A DNA stretch of 64,000 bases from an uncultured Lachnospiraceae bacterium (GTDB taxonomy: Bacteria; Bacillota; Clostridia; Lachnospirales; Lachnospiraceae): contig URMK01000001.1 in the NCBI GenBank assembly GCA_900548905.1, positions 186,001 to 250,000 of the forward strand, written 5' to 3'. A program made the translations under genes and the position numbers. Every line of letters starts with the position of its first letter. Within the stretch, counting starts at the first letter, position 1. Shown here one piece after another: positions 24,949 through 32,887 of the stretch. The notes under the pieces were generated by a model. The model worked only from the letters and a program-made list of their open reading frames with translations. It had not been told where the DNA came from and did not search any database.

Positions 24949-25602
24949 TTGAAAACCTTTCTGAAACCACTGTCGAAAGAGGAGGAAAGCGCGTGTCTGG
25001 AAGCGCTGCGGGGGAGTGACGGCGTAAAAGCCAGGGAAGCCAAGCAGGTACTAATAGAGCGAAATCTGCGGCTGGTAGCCCATATCGCAAAAAAGTATCA
25101 GAACGTGGATGAAGATATGGAGGACCTGATTTCCATTGGGACGATAGGTCTGATCAAAGCAGTGGAATCCTTTGACGCATCCAAAAACAGCAAGCTGGCC
25201 ACCTATGCGGCCAGGTGCATAGATAACGAGCTCCTGATGATGCTCAGAAGCAAAAAAAAGACATCCCGAGAGGTTTCGCTTTATGATCCTATCGGTACCG
25301 ACCGGGAAGGAAACGAGATCAGCCTGTTGGATGTAACACCGCAGGAACAGCCGGATATTGTGGACCAGATGGAACTGGAAAGAAGTCTGGGCAAGCTTTC
25401 GGGCCTGATCAATTCCCTGCTGAACGACAGGGAAAAGGAAATTATATGCCTGCGTTACGGGCTGTACGGAGGAGAAGAGGTCACACAGCGTGAAATCGGG
25501 AAAAAGCTGAACATTTCCAGGAGCTATGTTTCCCGTATTGAAAAAAGAGCGCTGACCAAGCTGCGGGAAGGTTTTGAAAAAATGGAAGTTCATTACCTGT
25601 AA
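24949..25602 (+). CDS. sigK: RNA polymerase sporulation sigma factor SigK
   Basis: A 217-aa sigma-70 factor. Region 2 is NLRLVAHIAKKYQNVDEDMEDLISIGTIGLIKAV and its continuation TYAARCIDNELLM; region 4 ends TQREIGKKLNISRSYVSRIEKRAL. VSLYDPIGTDREGNEISLLD is specific to SigE/SigK. The TTG start yields MKTFLKPLSKEEE, which matches the mature form of SigK, so no inhibitory pro-sequence is encoded, as in C. difficile. The gene is continuous and is not split by a skin-type element. SigK drives late mother-cell genes for coat and cortex. Confidence 0.9.
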   Translation: MKTFLKPLSKEEESACLEALRGSDGVKAREAKQVLIERNLRLVAHIAKKYQNVDEDMEDLISIGTIGLIKAVESFDASKNSKLATYAARCIDNELLMMLRSKKKTSREVSLYDPIGTDREGNEISLLDVTPQEQPDIVDQMELERSLGKLSGLINSLLNDREKEIICLRYGLYGGEEVTQREIGKKLNISRSYVSRIEKRALTKLREGFEKMEVHYL

Positions 25603-25673
25603 CCGGCATACATAAGAAAATTGCAGTATGCAGTCCAGCCTCCCTTTCCTTCCCTTGCCTGAGCCTTTTGCCA

Positions 25674-25715
25674 GGACTGCAGCACTGCCGCCGGGAAAAA
25701 ACCCGGGCAGGGGAA
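25674..25715. repeat. Sequence similar to one arm of the 23.2-kb palindromic element
   Basis: GCAGCACTGCCGC and the following G/A-rich stretch with CCCGGGCAGGGG resemble the right arm of the element at 23441-23490, which has GCAGCACCGCCGC then CCGGGAGG. The order of blocks is kept with small gaps. The surrounding 25630-25730 also contains GCAGTCC and GGACTGC as an inverted pair. It may be a decayed copy or chance GC-rich similarity. Confidence 0.35.
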
Positions 25716-25747
25716 AACGGCGGCGTTCGCATCTCTTTTATTTCTGT

Positions 25748-25783
25748 TATTCTATATAATCCAAGTATTCTATATAATCCAGG
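25748..25783 (+). promoter_or_regulatory. Tandem duplication carrying two -10 elements before comM
   Basis: An 18-bp unit, TATTCTATATAATCCAAG, is repeated almost exactly at 25748-25765 and 25766-25783. Each copy holds TATAAT, at 25755-25760 and 25773-25778. No good -35 stands at 17 bases from either. The unit lies 40 bases before comM. Confidence 0.5.
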
Positions 25784-25820
25784 TCGATCTGAAATCCCAT
25801 TCCTGATAAGGAGAAACGAA

Positions 25821-27374
25821 ATGTACAGTACAATTTATACCGGAGGGCTTCATGGCATGGAAAGCTATCTGGCCCGGGTGGAAGTGGACGTGTCAAGAGG
25901 GCTGCCCGGCTTTGAGATGGTGGGCCTTTTAGGAAGCGCGGTGAAAGAGGCCAGGGAACGCATCCGTGTGGCGCTGAAGAATGCCCGGGTGGTGCTTCCG
26001 CCTGTCCGCATCACCGTAAATATATCTCCTGCCAGCCTCCATAAAGAAGGAACCGCCTACGATCTTCCTGTGGCGGCGGGGATTCTGGTGGCGCTGGGGA
26101 GCCTGCCACAGGAGTATGTAGAGGACACTCTGATGGCAGGAGAACTGGGGTTGAACGGGGATATTAAGCCGGTACGGGGAATCCTTCCCATGGTTCTGGA
26201 AGCAAAGCGGCAGGGCCTGAAACGGTGCATTATCCCTCTGGAAAATGTAAAAGAAGCGGAACTGGTGGAAGGGATACGGGTTACAGGCACCCGGCATCTG
26301 GAGGAACTGCTGGACAGCCTCTTGCAGACCGGAGGGAAGGAAACTCCGGAAAAGGCGGCGGAGCAGGGAAAAAATGTGGTGCCTAAACGAAGGGACGGCC
26401 CGGATTTCGGGGAGATCCAGGGACAGGAAAGTGCTAAGAGAGCGGCAGTGGTGGCGGCGGCCGGGTTTCATCATCTGCTGATGATCGGGCCTCCCGGAAC
26501 GGGAAAAACCATGATCGCCCGCAGTATGCCTTCCATATTGCCTCCGCTTTCCGCCCGGGAGCAGCTGGAAGTAACCAAGGTGTACAGCGTGGCGGGCATG
26601 CTGGAAGAGGGAAGCGGGCTGGTTACGGAAAGGCCTTTTGTAAATCCTCATCATACCATCACCTCCCATGCCCTTACCGGCGGCGGACGAATCCCCCGTC
26701 CGGGAGTGATAAGCCTGGCCCACAGAGGAATCCTATTCCTGGACGAACTCACGGAATTCAAAAGGGATACACTGGATCTGCTGCGGCAGCCCATGGAGGA
26801 GCATCGGGTACAGATTGCCCGGAGCAGCGGAACCTACAGTTATCCGGCGGACTTTATGCTGGTGGCGGCAATGAATCCCTGCCCCTGCGGTTATTATCCG
26901 GATCGAAACCAGTGCCGCTGTACCCAGGGAGAGGTACAACGGTATCTGGGCCGGATATCCGGCCCTATTCTGGATCGGATGGATATCTGTACGGAGGTGC
27001 CCCGGATGGAGTTTGCCGGTTTGACGGAGGAGGGAAAAGAAAAGGGAAAGAGCAGCAGACAGCTTGCCGGTCTGGTCATGGAAGCAAGAGCCAGACAGGA
27101 GGCACGGTATAAGGAATGTGCTATCCGGTTCAATTCCCAGCTTGGGGCGGGCGCTATCCGCAGGTTCTGCCGTCTGGGCCTTGCCGAACAGCAATATATG
27201 GAGCGGCTTTTCAATACGCTGGGGTTAAGTGCCAGGGCATACCACAGGATATTAAGGCTGGCACGAACCCTGGCCGATTTGGACGGAGAGGACAGGATCG
27301 GAACAATCCATTTAAGTGAAGCGGCCTGCTACCGCATGGCTGGCGGAAAATATTGGGGGAATAACGATGAATAA
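25821..27374 (+). CDS. comM: YifB/ComM-family Mg-chelatase-like AAA+ ATPase
   Basis: A 517-aa protein. The N-terminal ChlI-like domain opens MYSTIYTGGLHGMES. The Walker A motif is GPPGTGKTMIARS (about 224-236), Walker B GILFLDELTEF, and a Cys-rich MNPCPCGYYPD follows; the C-terminal domain is the Mg_chelatase_C type. In naturally transformable bacteria ComM is a helicase aiding branch migration; here its neighbour dprA supports a DNA-processing role. Start at 25821 has AAGGAG; an upstream in-frame start lies in non-coding repeats. It overlaps dprA by 8 bases. Confidence 0.92.
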   Translation: MYSTIYTGGLHGMESYLARVEVDVSRGLPGFEMVGLLGSAVKEARERIRVALKNARVVLPPVRITVNISPASLHKEGTAYDLPVAAGILVALGSLPQEYVEDTLMAGELGLNGDIKPVRGILPMVLEAKRQGLKRCIIPLENVKEAELVEGIRVTGTRHLEELLDSLLQTGGKETPEKAAEQGKNVVPKRRDGPDFGEIQGQESAKRAAVVAAAGFHHLLMIGPPGTGKTMIARSMPSILPPLSAREQLEVTKVYSVAGMLEEGSGLVTERPFVNPHHTITSHALTGGGRIPRPGVISLAHRGILFLDELTEFKRDTLDLLRQPMEEHRVQIARSSGTYSYPADFMLVAAMNPCPCGYYPDRNQCRCTQGEVQRYLGRISGPILDRMDICTEVPRMEFAGLTEEGKEKGKSSRQLAGLVMEARARQEARYKECAIRFNSQLGAGAIRRFCRLGLAEQQYMERLFNTLGLSARAYHRILRLARTLADLDGEDRIGTIHLSEAACYRMAGGKYWGNNDE

Positions 27375-28494
27375 TGAGGAAATGGAAAAAGAAAGGGAAT
27401 TTTCTTATTGGCTATGTAATATAGAAGAAATAGGAAGGATTACCGTTTCACGCCTTATGCAGAAGGCCGGAAGTGCCGAAAAGGTATATAGGATGGAAGA
27501 GGATGTTTTGGCCGGGTTCCTTACGCCGTCCCAGCTTGCCGGTTTTATAAAGGCCAGGCAGGCAAACAAGGTAAAACAGGAATATCGGAAGCTGGGCCTG
27601 AAAGGTATCCGTTTTATCCCCTTTTCCGATCCGGAATACCCGCGCAGGCTGCGCGCTATCCCGGATCCCCCCAATGGAATCTATGTCCGGGGCGGACTGC
27701 CGGAAGAAGAAAAACCGGCGGTTGCTGTGATAGGTGCCAGGATGTGTTCCGAATACGGCAGATATGCGGCAGCGCAATATGCGGCGGCCCTTTCAGGAGC
27801 CGGTGTGAATGTTATCAGCGGCCTTGCCAGAGGGATTGACGGCATCAGCCAGGAAGCGGCCCTGCGGGCGGGGGGTAAGACCTATGCCGTCCTGGGCTGC
27901 GGAGCGGATATCTGTTATCCCGTGGAAAACAGGAAAATTTATGACAAGATACCCGGACAGGGGGGAATCCTGTCCGAATTCCCTCCGGGAACCCCTCCCA
28001 AGTCTGTTTTTTTCCCTATGAGGAACCGGATAATCAGCGGTCTTTCCGATATGGTGCTCGTAGTGGAAGCCAGAAAGAAGAGCGGTACCCTGATTACCGT
28101 AGATATGGCGCTGGAGCAGGGGAAAGAAGTGTTCGTAGTGCCCGGGAGAGTCACGGACGCCCTCAGCAGCGGCTGTAATGAACTGATCAGACAGGGGGCT
28201 GGCGTGGCCGGAAGCCCGGCCGTACTGCTGGAAGAACTGGCCGGAAGCCGGAGCATATTTCTTCGGAAAACGGCGGATCCCAATAAGGTTACCTCCGAAA
28301 AGCAGTTGGAGGATAGTGTGGAAAGCTTTTTGGATTTCACACCCCGCACAGCGGATAGCATATATGGGGTAATGAAGAAAAAAGGTTTTTCCATGACACT
28401 TCCCCAGCTTCTGCAAAGGCTGCTGGAGCTGCAGATGGAGGGGCGCATCAGGCAGGAGGGCGGATATTTTTTCCTGTCCGGTGAAAAACTCTGA
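27367..28494 (+). CDS. dprA: DNA processing protein DprA
   Basis: A 375-aa protein with an N-terminal helix-hairpin region, then the Rossmann-like DprA core: VIGARMCSEYGRYAA, SGLARGIDGISQEAALRAGG, AVLGCGADICYP, and FPMRNRIISGLSDMVLVVEA. DprA loads RecA on incoming single-stranded DNA in transformation; most Clostridia keep it without known competence. The C-terminal 60 residues form the winged-helix-like DML1 domain. The start overlaps the end of comM, so the two are translationally linked. A promoter for topA follows. Confidence 0.94.
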   Translation: MNNEEMEKEREFSYWLCNIEEIGRITVSRLMQKAGSAEKVYRMEEDVLAGFLTPSQLAGFIKARQANKVKQEYRKLGLKGIRFIPFSDPEYPRRLRAIPDPPNGIYVRGGLPEEEKPAVAVIGARMCSEYGRYAAAQYAAALSGAGVNVISGLARGIDGISQEAALRAGGKTYAVLGCGADICYPVENRKIYDKIPGQGGILSEFPPGTPPKSVFFPMRNRIISGLSDMVLVVEARKKSGTLITVDMALEQGKEVFVVPGRVTDALSSGCNELIRQGAGVAGSPAVLLEELAGSRSIFLRKTADPNKVTSEKQLEDSVESFLDFTPRTADSIYGVMKKKGFSMTLPQLLQRLLELQMEGRIRQEGGYFFLSGEKL

Positions 28495-28530
28495 ATTAAT
28501 AAATAAAACATTAGTTTTTTATAAAATTCC

Positions 28531-28559
28531 TTGCCACGGCAGAAAATATGGTGTATAGT
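28531..28559 (+). promoter_or_regulatory. topA promoter
   Basis: TTGCCA (28531-28536), a 17-base spacer and TATAGT (28554-28559) form a sound sigma-A promoter. The transcript would have a leader of about 155 bases with two hairpins, ACCCGTC/GACGGGT (28637-28671) and one just before the ribosome site. Confidence 0.7.
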
Positions 28560-28679
28560 GATTCACGATTGCTGGCTGTTTTGATAACGGTCAGGAATCG
28601 ACGGACAAAGGTTGAGTATATTAGGTAATTCAATGCACCCGTCTGGCTGTCCTATATGGGAGATGACGGGTATGAGCAG

Positions 28680-28700
28680 TTTTGCGCAGTCGGCGCAAAA
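28680..28700 (+). promoter_or_regulatory. Hairpin immediately before the topA ribosome site
   Basis: TTTTGCGC (28680-28687) and GCGCAAAA (28693-28700) form a perfect 8-bp stem with a 5-base loop, ending one base before GAGAAGGAGA. It could affect translation or mRNA stability. Confidence 0.55.
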
Positions 28701-28722
28701 GAGAAGGAGATAAAAGGTCTGT

Positions 28723-30807
28723 ATGGCAAAATATCTTGTAATAGTGGAATCACCCGCAAAGGTAAAAACAATTAAGAAGTTCCTTGGCCCGAATTATGAG
28801 GTGGCGGCCAGTAACGGACATGTACGTGATCTGCCCAAAAGCCAGCTTGGAATTGATGTCGACCATGATTATGAACCGAAATATATAACAATCCGCGGTA
28901 AGGGGGACATCCTGGCGAATCTTCGCAAGGAAGTAAAAAAAGCGGAAAAAGTATATCTGGCAACGGACCCCGACCGTGAGGGGGAGGCGATTTCCTGGCA
29001 TCTGACCAATGCGCTGAACCTGGAAAAAAACGGGAAGAAGATTTACCGTATTACCTTTAATGAAATAACGAAAAACGCGGTGAAGGAGTCCTTGAAGCAT
29101 CCCAGGGAAATCGATATGGGACTTGTGGATGCCCAGCAGGCCAGGCGTGAGCTTGACCGTATGGTGGGATACCGCATATCCCCGCTGCTGTGGGCGAAGG
29201 TGAAAAGAGGCTTAAGCGCCGGACGCGTACAGTCGGTGGCCCTGCGCATGATCTGTGACAGGGAGGATGAAATCAATGCATTTATACCGGAGGAATACTG
29301 GACGCTGGATGCTTCCTTTAAACTGCCGGGTGAAAGGAAGCTGCTGACCGCCAAATACTACGGTACCACAAGCCAGAAACAGAATCTGACCTGCGCCGCC
29401 GATGTGGAGAAGGTGAAGAAGGATCTGGAAGGCGCGTCCTATCAGGTTACAGATGTGAAGAAAGGGGAAAGGGTAAAAAAAGCTCCTCTGCCGTTTACCA
29501 CATCCACGCTTCAGCAGGAAGCCAGCAAGGTACTTAATTTTTCAACCCAGAAAACCATGCGCCTTGCACAGCAGTTATATGAAGGAATAGATATTAAAGG
29601 AAACGGTACGGTCGGTGTCATCACCTATCTGCGTACGGATTCCACCAGAGTATCCGAAGAAGCGGAGCATCAGGCGGCTTTGTACATTGAAAAGGCTTAT
29701 GGCCCGGACTATACCGGTGCCAAAACCCAGGAGAAGAAAAGCGGGCAGAAGATTCAGGATGCCCACGAAGCAATCCGTCCCACGGATATATCACGGATCC
29801 CCCTGGAACTGAAGGAGTCCCTTTCCAGGGATCAGTTCAGGCTGTATCAGCTTATCTGGAAACGTTTCGTAGCCAGCCGTATGACGCCGGCCGTTTATGA
29901 GACAACATCGGTAAAGATTGACGCCGGCGAACACCGCTTTACCGTAGCGGCAAGCAAGATCAGGTTCGACGGTTTTATGAGCGTATACACCCAGGATGAG
30001 GATGAGAAGGCGGAAGGCAATACTCTTGTTAAGGGAATTGACAAGAATACAAAGCTCACCTTTGACAGCTTCCGGGAGGATCAGCATTTTACCCAGCCTC
30101 CGGCCCATTATACGGAAGCCTCCCTGGTGAGGGCGCTGGAAGAGCAGGGCATCGGACGCCCCAGTACCTATGCGCCTACCATTACCACCATTATGGCGAG
30201 AAGGTACGTGGTAAAGGAGAATAAGAACCTTTATGTTTCCGAACTGGGAGAAGTGGTGAACAGCATGATGAAGGAAGCTTTCCCCACAATTGTGGATGTG
30301 AACTTCACCGCTAATATGGAAGCCCTTTTGGACGGTGTGGAAGAAGGGAATGTGAACTGGAAAACCGTGGTATCCAATTTTTATCCGGATTTGAATGAAG
30401 CGGTGCAGCAGGCGGAAAAAGAACTGGAACAGGTGCAGATAGCCGATGAAGAATCGGATGAAGAATGTGAACTGTGCGGCAGGAGGATGGTCATTAAATA
30501 TGGTCCCCACGGACGTTTCCTGGCATGCCCTGGTTTCCCGGACTGCCGCAATACCAAGCCTTATTTTGAAAAAGTGGGCGTGGCTTGTCCTAAGTGCGGC
30601 AAGGATATCGTGCTGAAAAAGACAAAAAAAGGAAGGAAGTACTATGGCTGTATCGGGAATCCGGATTGTGATTTTATGGTATGGCAGAAGCCTTCTGCGT
30701 CAAAGTGCCCTCAGTGCGGTTCCCTGATGCTGGAAAAGGGTAATAAGCTGGTCTGCTATAACGAAGAATGTGGTTATGTGATGGAAAAGAAATCGGAAGA
30801 AGTATAA
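28723..30807 (+). CDS. topA: DNA topoisomerase I
   Basis: A 694-aa type IA topoisomerase that relaxes negative supercoils. The Toprim domain starts YLVIVESPAKVKTIKKFLG, with ATDPDREGEAISWHL carrying the acidic metal ligands. The catalytic Tyr is in GVITYLRTDSTRVS (about 297-310). Three C-terminal zinc fingers begin CELCGRR (about 586), CPKCGKD and CPQCGS. It is placed as dprA-topA-codY, the order common in Firmicutes. Confidence 0.97.
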   Translation: MAKYLVIVESPAKVKTIKKFLGPNYEVAASNGHVRDLPKSQLGIDVDHDYEPKYITIRGKGDILANLRKEVKKAEKVYLATDPDREGEAISWHLTNALNLEKNGKKIYRITFNEITKNAVKESLKHPREIDMGLVDAQQARRELDRMVGYRISPLLWAKVKRGLSAGRVQSVALRMICDREDEINAFIPEEYWTLDASFKLPGERKLLTAKYYGTTSQKQNLTCAADVEKVKKDLEGASYQVTDVKKGERVKKAPLPFTTSTLQQEASKVLNFSTQKTMRLAQQLYEGIDIKGNGTVGVITYLRTDSTRVSEEAEHQAALYIEKAYGPDYTGAKTQEKKSGQKIQDAHEAIRPTDISRIPLELKESLSRDQFRLYQLIWKRFVASRMTPAVYETTSVKIDAGEHRFTVAASKIRFDGFMSVYTQDEDEKAEGNTLVKGIDKNTKLTFDSFREDQHFTQPPAHYTEASLVRALEEQGIGRPSTYAPTITTIMARRYVVKENKNLYVSELGEVVNSMMKEAFPTIVDVNFTANMEALLDGVEEGNVNWKTVVSNFYPDLNEAVQQAEKELEQVQIADEESDEECELCGRRMVIKYGPHGRFLACPGFPDCRNTKPYFEKVGVACPKCGKDIVLKKTKKGRKYYGCIGNPDCDFMVWQKPSASKCPQCGSLMLEKGNKLVCYNEECGYVMEKKSEEV

Positions 30808-30883
30808 GAACTGCTCAGTATGGCTGTAAGCGTCTGTGTCGTCCGGTAAACAAGTGCTGCAACGGTCAGAGTGACAAAATGCG

Positions 30884-30912
30884 TTGCGTCTGACGGGGGT
30901 CTGTGCTACAAT
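30884..30912 (+). promoter_or_regulatory. codY promoter
   Basis: TTGCGT (30884-30889), a 17-base spacer and TACAAT (30907-30912). A start about 7 bases on leaves roughly 35 bases of leader before the ATG of codY, which has a GGAGG site. Confidence 0.68.
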
Positions 30913-30953
30913 AGTGTCATAAGTTTGGGCATTCTGCCGGAGGAAAAACTAAC

Positions 30954-31739
30954 ATGAGTAGCGTTCAACTACTGGACAGAACACGGAAAATAGGAAAGTT
31001 GCTTCACAATAACAATTCCAGTAAGGTAGCTTTTAACGATATATGTAAAGTTATGAAGGAAATTCTCAGTTCCAATGTGCTGGTGATCAGCCGTAAGGGT
31101 AAGGTACTGGGAATTGCCATTTCGGATAACAAAGAGGTTATTGCAGAGCTGCTTAAAGATGAAGTGGGGAGTTTCATTGATCCCCTGTTGAATGAAAGGC
31201 TCTTGTCAGTCCTTTCTACCAAGGAAAATGTCAACCTGGCAACCTTGGGGTTTGAGAATCCGGCTATTATGAAGCTTGCGGCGGTGGTATCCCCCATTGA
31301 GATTGCGGGGGAACGTCTCGGCACACTTTTCCTTTACCGCCGGGGAGATACGTATGATATAGACGATATTATCCTCTGTGAGTATGGAACCACTGTTGTG
31401 GGACTTGAGATGCTGCGGTCCGTAAGCGAAGAAAGCGCTGAGGAAAGCAGGAAGATGGCGGTTGTCAAATCCGCTATCGGTACGCTCTCCTATTCCGAGA
31501 TACAGGCTATCATCCATATCTTTAAAGAGCTGGGCGGCATGGAAGGCGTGCTGGTGGCAAGTAAAATAGCGGACAGGGCAGGAATTACCCGTTCGGTAAT
31601 CGTAAATGCCCTGAGGAAATTTGAAAGTGCCGGCATCATTGAATCCCGTTCTTCGGGTATGAAAGGCACCTATATCAAAGTACGAAATAATGTGGTTTTC
31701 GAAGAAGTGAGAAAGCTGGAAGAAAATATGAAATCATGA
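30954..31739 (+). CDS. codY: GTP-sensing global repressor CodY
   Basis: A 261-aa CodY, near the usual 259. It opens SSVQLLDRTRKIGKLLHNNN and has the N-terminal GAF ligand domain, which senses branched-chain amino acids, then a C-terminal winged helix with LVASKIADRAGITRSVIVNALRKFESAGIIESRS. CodY represses amino-acid uptake, biosynthesis and often virulence or sporulation genes in nutrient-rich cells. It has its own promoter and a terminator whose loop overlaps the rpsB promoter. Confidence 0.96.
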   Translation: MSSVQLLDRTRKIGKLLHNNNSSKVAFNDICKVMKEILSSNVLVISRKGKVLGIAISDNKEVIAELLKDEVGSFIDPLLNERLLSVLSTKENVNLATLGFENPAIMKLAAVVSPIEIAGERLGTLFLYRRGDTYDIDDIILCEYGTTVVGLEMLRSVSEESAEESRKMAVVKSAIGTLSYSEIQAIIHIFKELGGMEGVLVASKIADRAGITRSVIVNALRKFESAGIIESRSSGMKGTYIKVRNNVVFEEVRKLEENMKS

Positions 31740-31843
31740 ACCGTATACAAACGTAACAGGTCGGACGGGTCTGAATTGTTACGTAAAAACGGCGGTACCG
31801 GGATGAATTTGGAAAACCTGCACGGAACCCGGATGAATTTGGT

Positions 31844-31871
31844 AAATCCCCCTTGCACAGGGGGATTTTTT
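31844..31871 (+). terminator. codY intrinsic terminator
   Basis: Arms AAATCCCCCT (31844-31853) and AGGGGGATTT (31859-31868) pair perfectly around the 5-base loop TGCAC and are followed by T. A 30-base partial duplication lies just ahead (GGATGAATTTGG at 31801 and 31831). Confidence 0.85.
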
Positions 31872-31881
31872 ATGTTATAAT
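31853..31881 (+). promoter_or_regulatory. rpsB promoter nested in the codY terminator
   Basis: TTGCAC (31853-31858) occupies the terminator loop; a 17-base spacer, made of the right arm and T run, leads to TATAAT (31876-31881). The two elements share 19 bases. Confidence 0.78.
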
Positions 31882-31887
31882 TCCAAC

Positions 31888-32074
31888 GTTGTGACTAAAA
31901 AACACGCATGTGGAATTCCGGCCGGTGCTTCTTTAACGCGGAAGTGGCTGGGGGATAATGGGAGGAAAATGCCTTCCATGGAAACTAAATAATCTGTGGA
32001 ATCAACGTATTCCATAGAACTAAAATGTTCCTGTGAAGCATGCGGAAGAATTCAACCAAACGGAGGTAAGAAAC
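31888..32074 (+). promoter_or_regulatory. Structured rpsB-tsf leader
   Basis: The predicted leader of about 187 bases has several inverted repeats, for example TGGAAT with ATTCCA around 31996-32013 and CTTC with GAAG around 31929-31945. With the codY terminator and the promoter it accounts for the 335-base gap between codY and rpsB. Ribosomal protein leaders are often feedback sites; I cannot match this one to a known RNA family. Confidence 0.4.
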
Positions 32075-32839
32075 ATGAGCGTTATTTCTATGAAGCAGTT
32101 GCTGGAAGCCGGTGTTCATTTCGGACATCAGACAAGAAGATGGAACCCTAAAATGGCTCCTTATATCTTCACAGAGAGAAATGGTATCCATATCATTGAT
32201 CTCCAGAAGTCCGTGGGAAAGATTGACGAAGCTTACAATGCAGTTTCCGAAATCGCAGCACAGGGAGGCACAATCCTTTTTGTAGGAACCAAGAAGCAGG
32301 CTCAGGATGCAGTTAAGGCAGAGGCAGAGCGCTGCGGTATGTATTATGTAAACGAGAGATGGCTGGGCGGTATGCTTACCAACTTCAAGACCATCAGAAG
32401 CAGAATTGAAAGACTGAAACAGATCGAAACCATGGCCGAAGACGGAACCTTCGATGTTCTTCCCAAGAAGGAAGTTATCCAGATTAAGAAAGAATGGGAA
32501 AAGCTGGAGAAGAACCTGGGCGGCATTAAGAATATGACCAGAATCCCGGATGCTATTTTTGTTGTGGATCCCAAGAAGGAAAGAATCTGCGTACAGGAAG
32601 CACATATCCTGGGAATTACCCTGATCGGTATCGGTGATACCAACTGTGATCCGGAAGAACTGGATTTCATCATCCCCGGTAATGATGATGCTATCAGAGC
32701 GGTTAAGTTAATTACATCCAAGATGGCGGATGCTGTTATCGAAGCTAACCAGGGCGAAGCTGTTTATGATGAAGAAGCTCTGGCTACAGAAGCAACTGAT
32801 ATTGAAGAAGTAGCAGTGGAAGCAGTAGCAGCAGAATAA
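32075..32839 (+). CDS. rpsB: 30S ribosomal protein S2
   Basis: A 254-aa S2: MSVISMKQLLEAGVHFGHQTRRWNPKM, IHIIDLQKSV, FVGTKKQAQDAV and RWLGGMLTNFKT are all hallmark segments. It joins the 30S subunit late in assembly. The start at 32075 follows CGGAGGTAAG; an in-frame ATG 42 bases upstream lacks one. The C-terminal 30 residues are acidic and Ala/Glu/Val-rich, as often in Clostridia. It is followed by tsf after 48 bases. Confidence 0.97.
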   Translation: MSVISMKQLLEAGVHFGHQTRRWNPKMAPYIFTERNGIHIIDLQKSVGKIDEAYNAVSEIAAQGGTILFVGTKKQAQDAVKAEAERCGMYYVNERWLGGMLTNFKTIRSRIERLKQIETMAEDGTFDVLPKKEVIQIKKEWEKLEKNLGGIKNMTRIPDAIFVVDPKKERICVQEAHILGITLIGIGDTNCDPEELDFIIPGNDDAIRAVKLITSKMADAVIEANQGEAVYDEEALATEATDIEEVAVEAVAAE

Positions 32840-32887
32840 TCATGACAGGCTTGATTGGAAGCAAAGTATTTCATGGAGGAAAATAGA

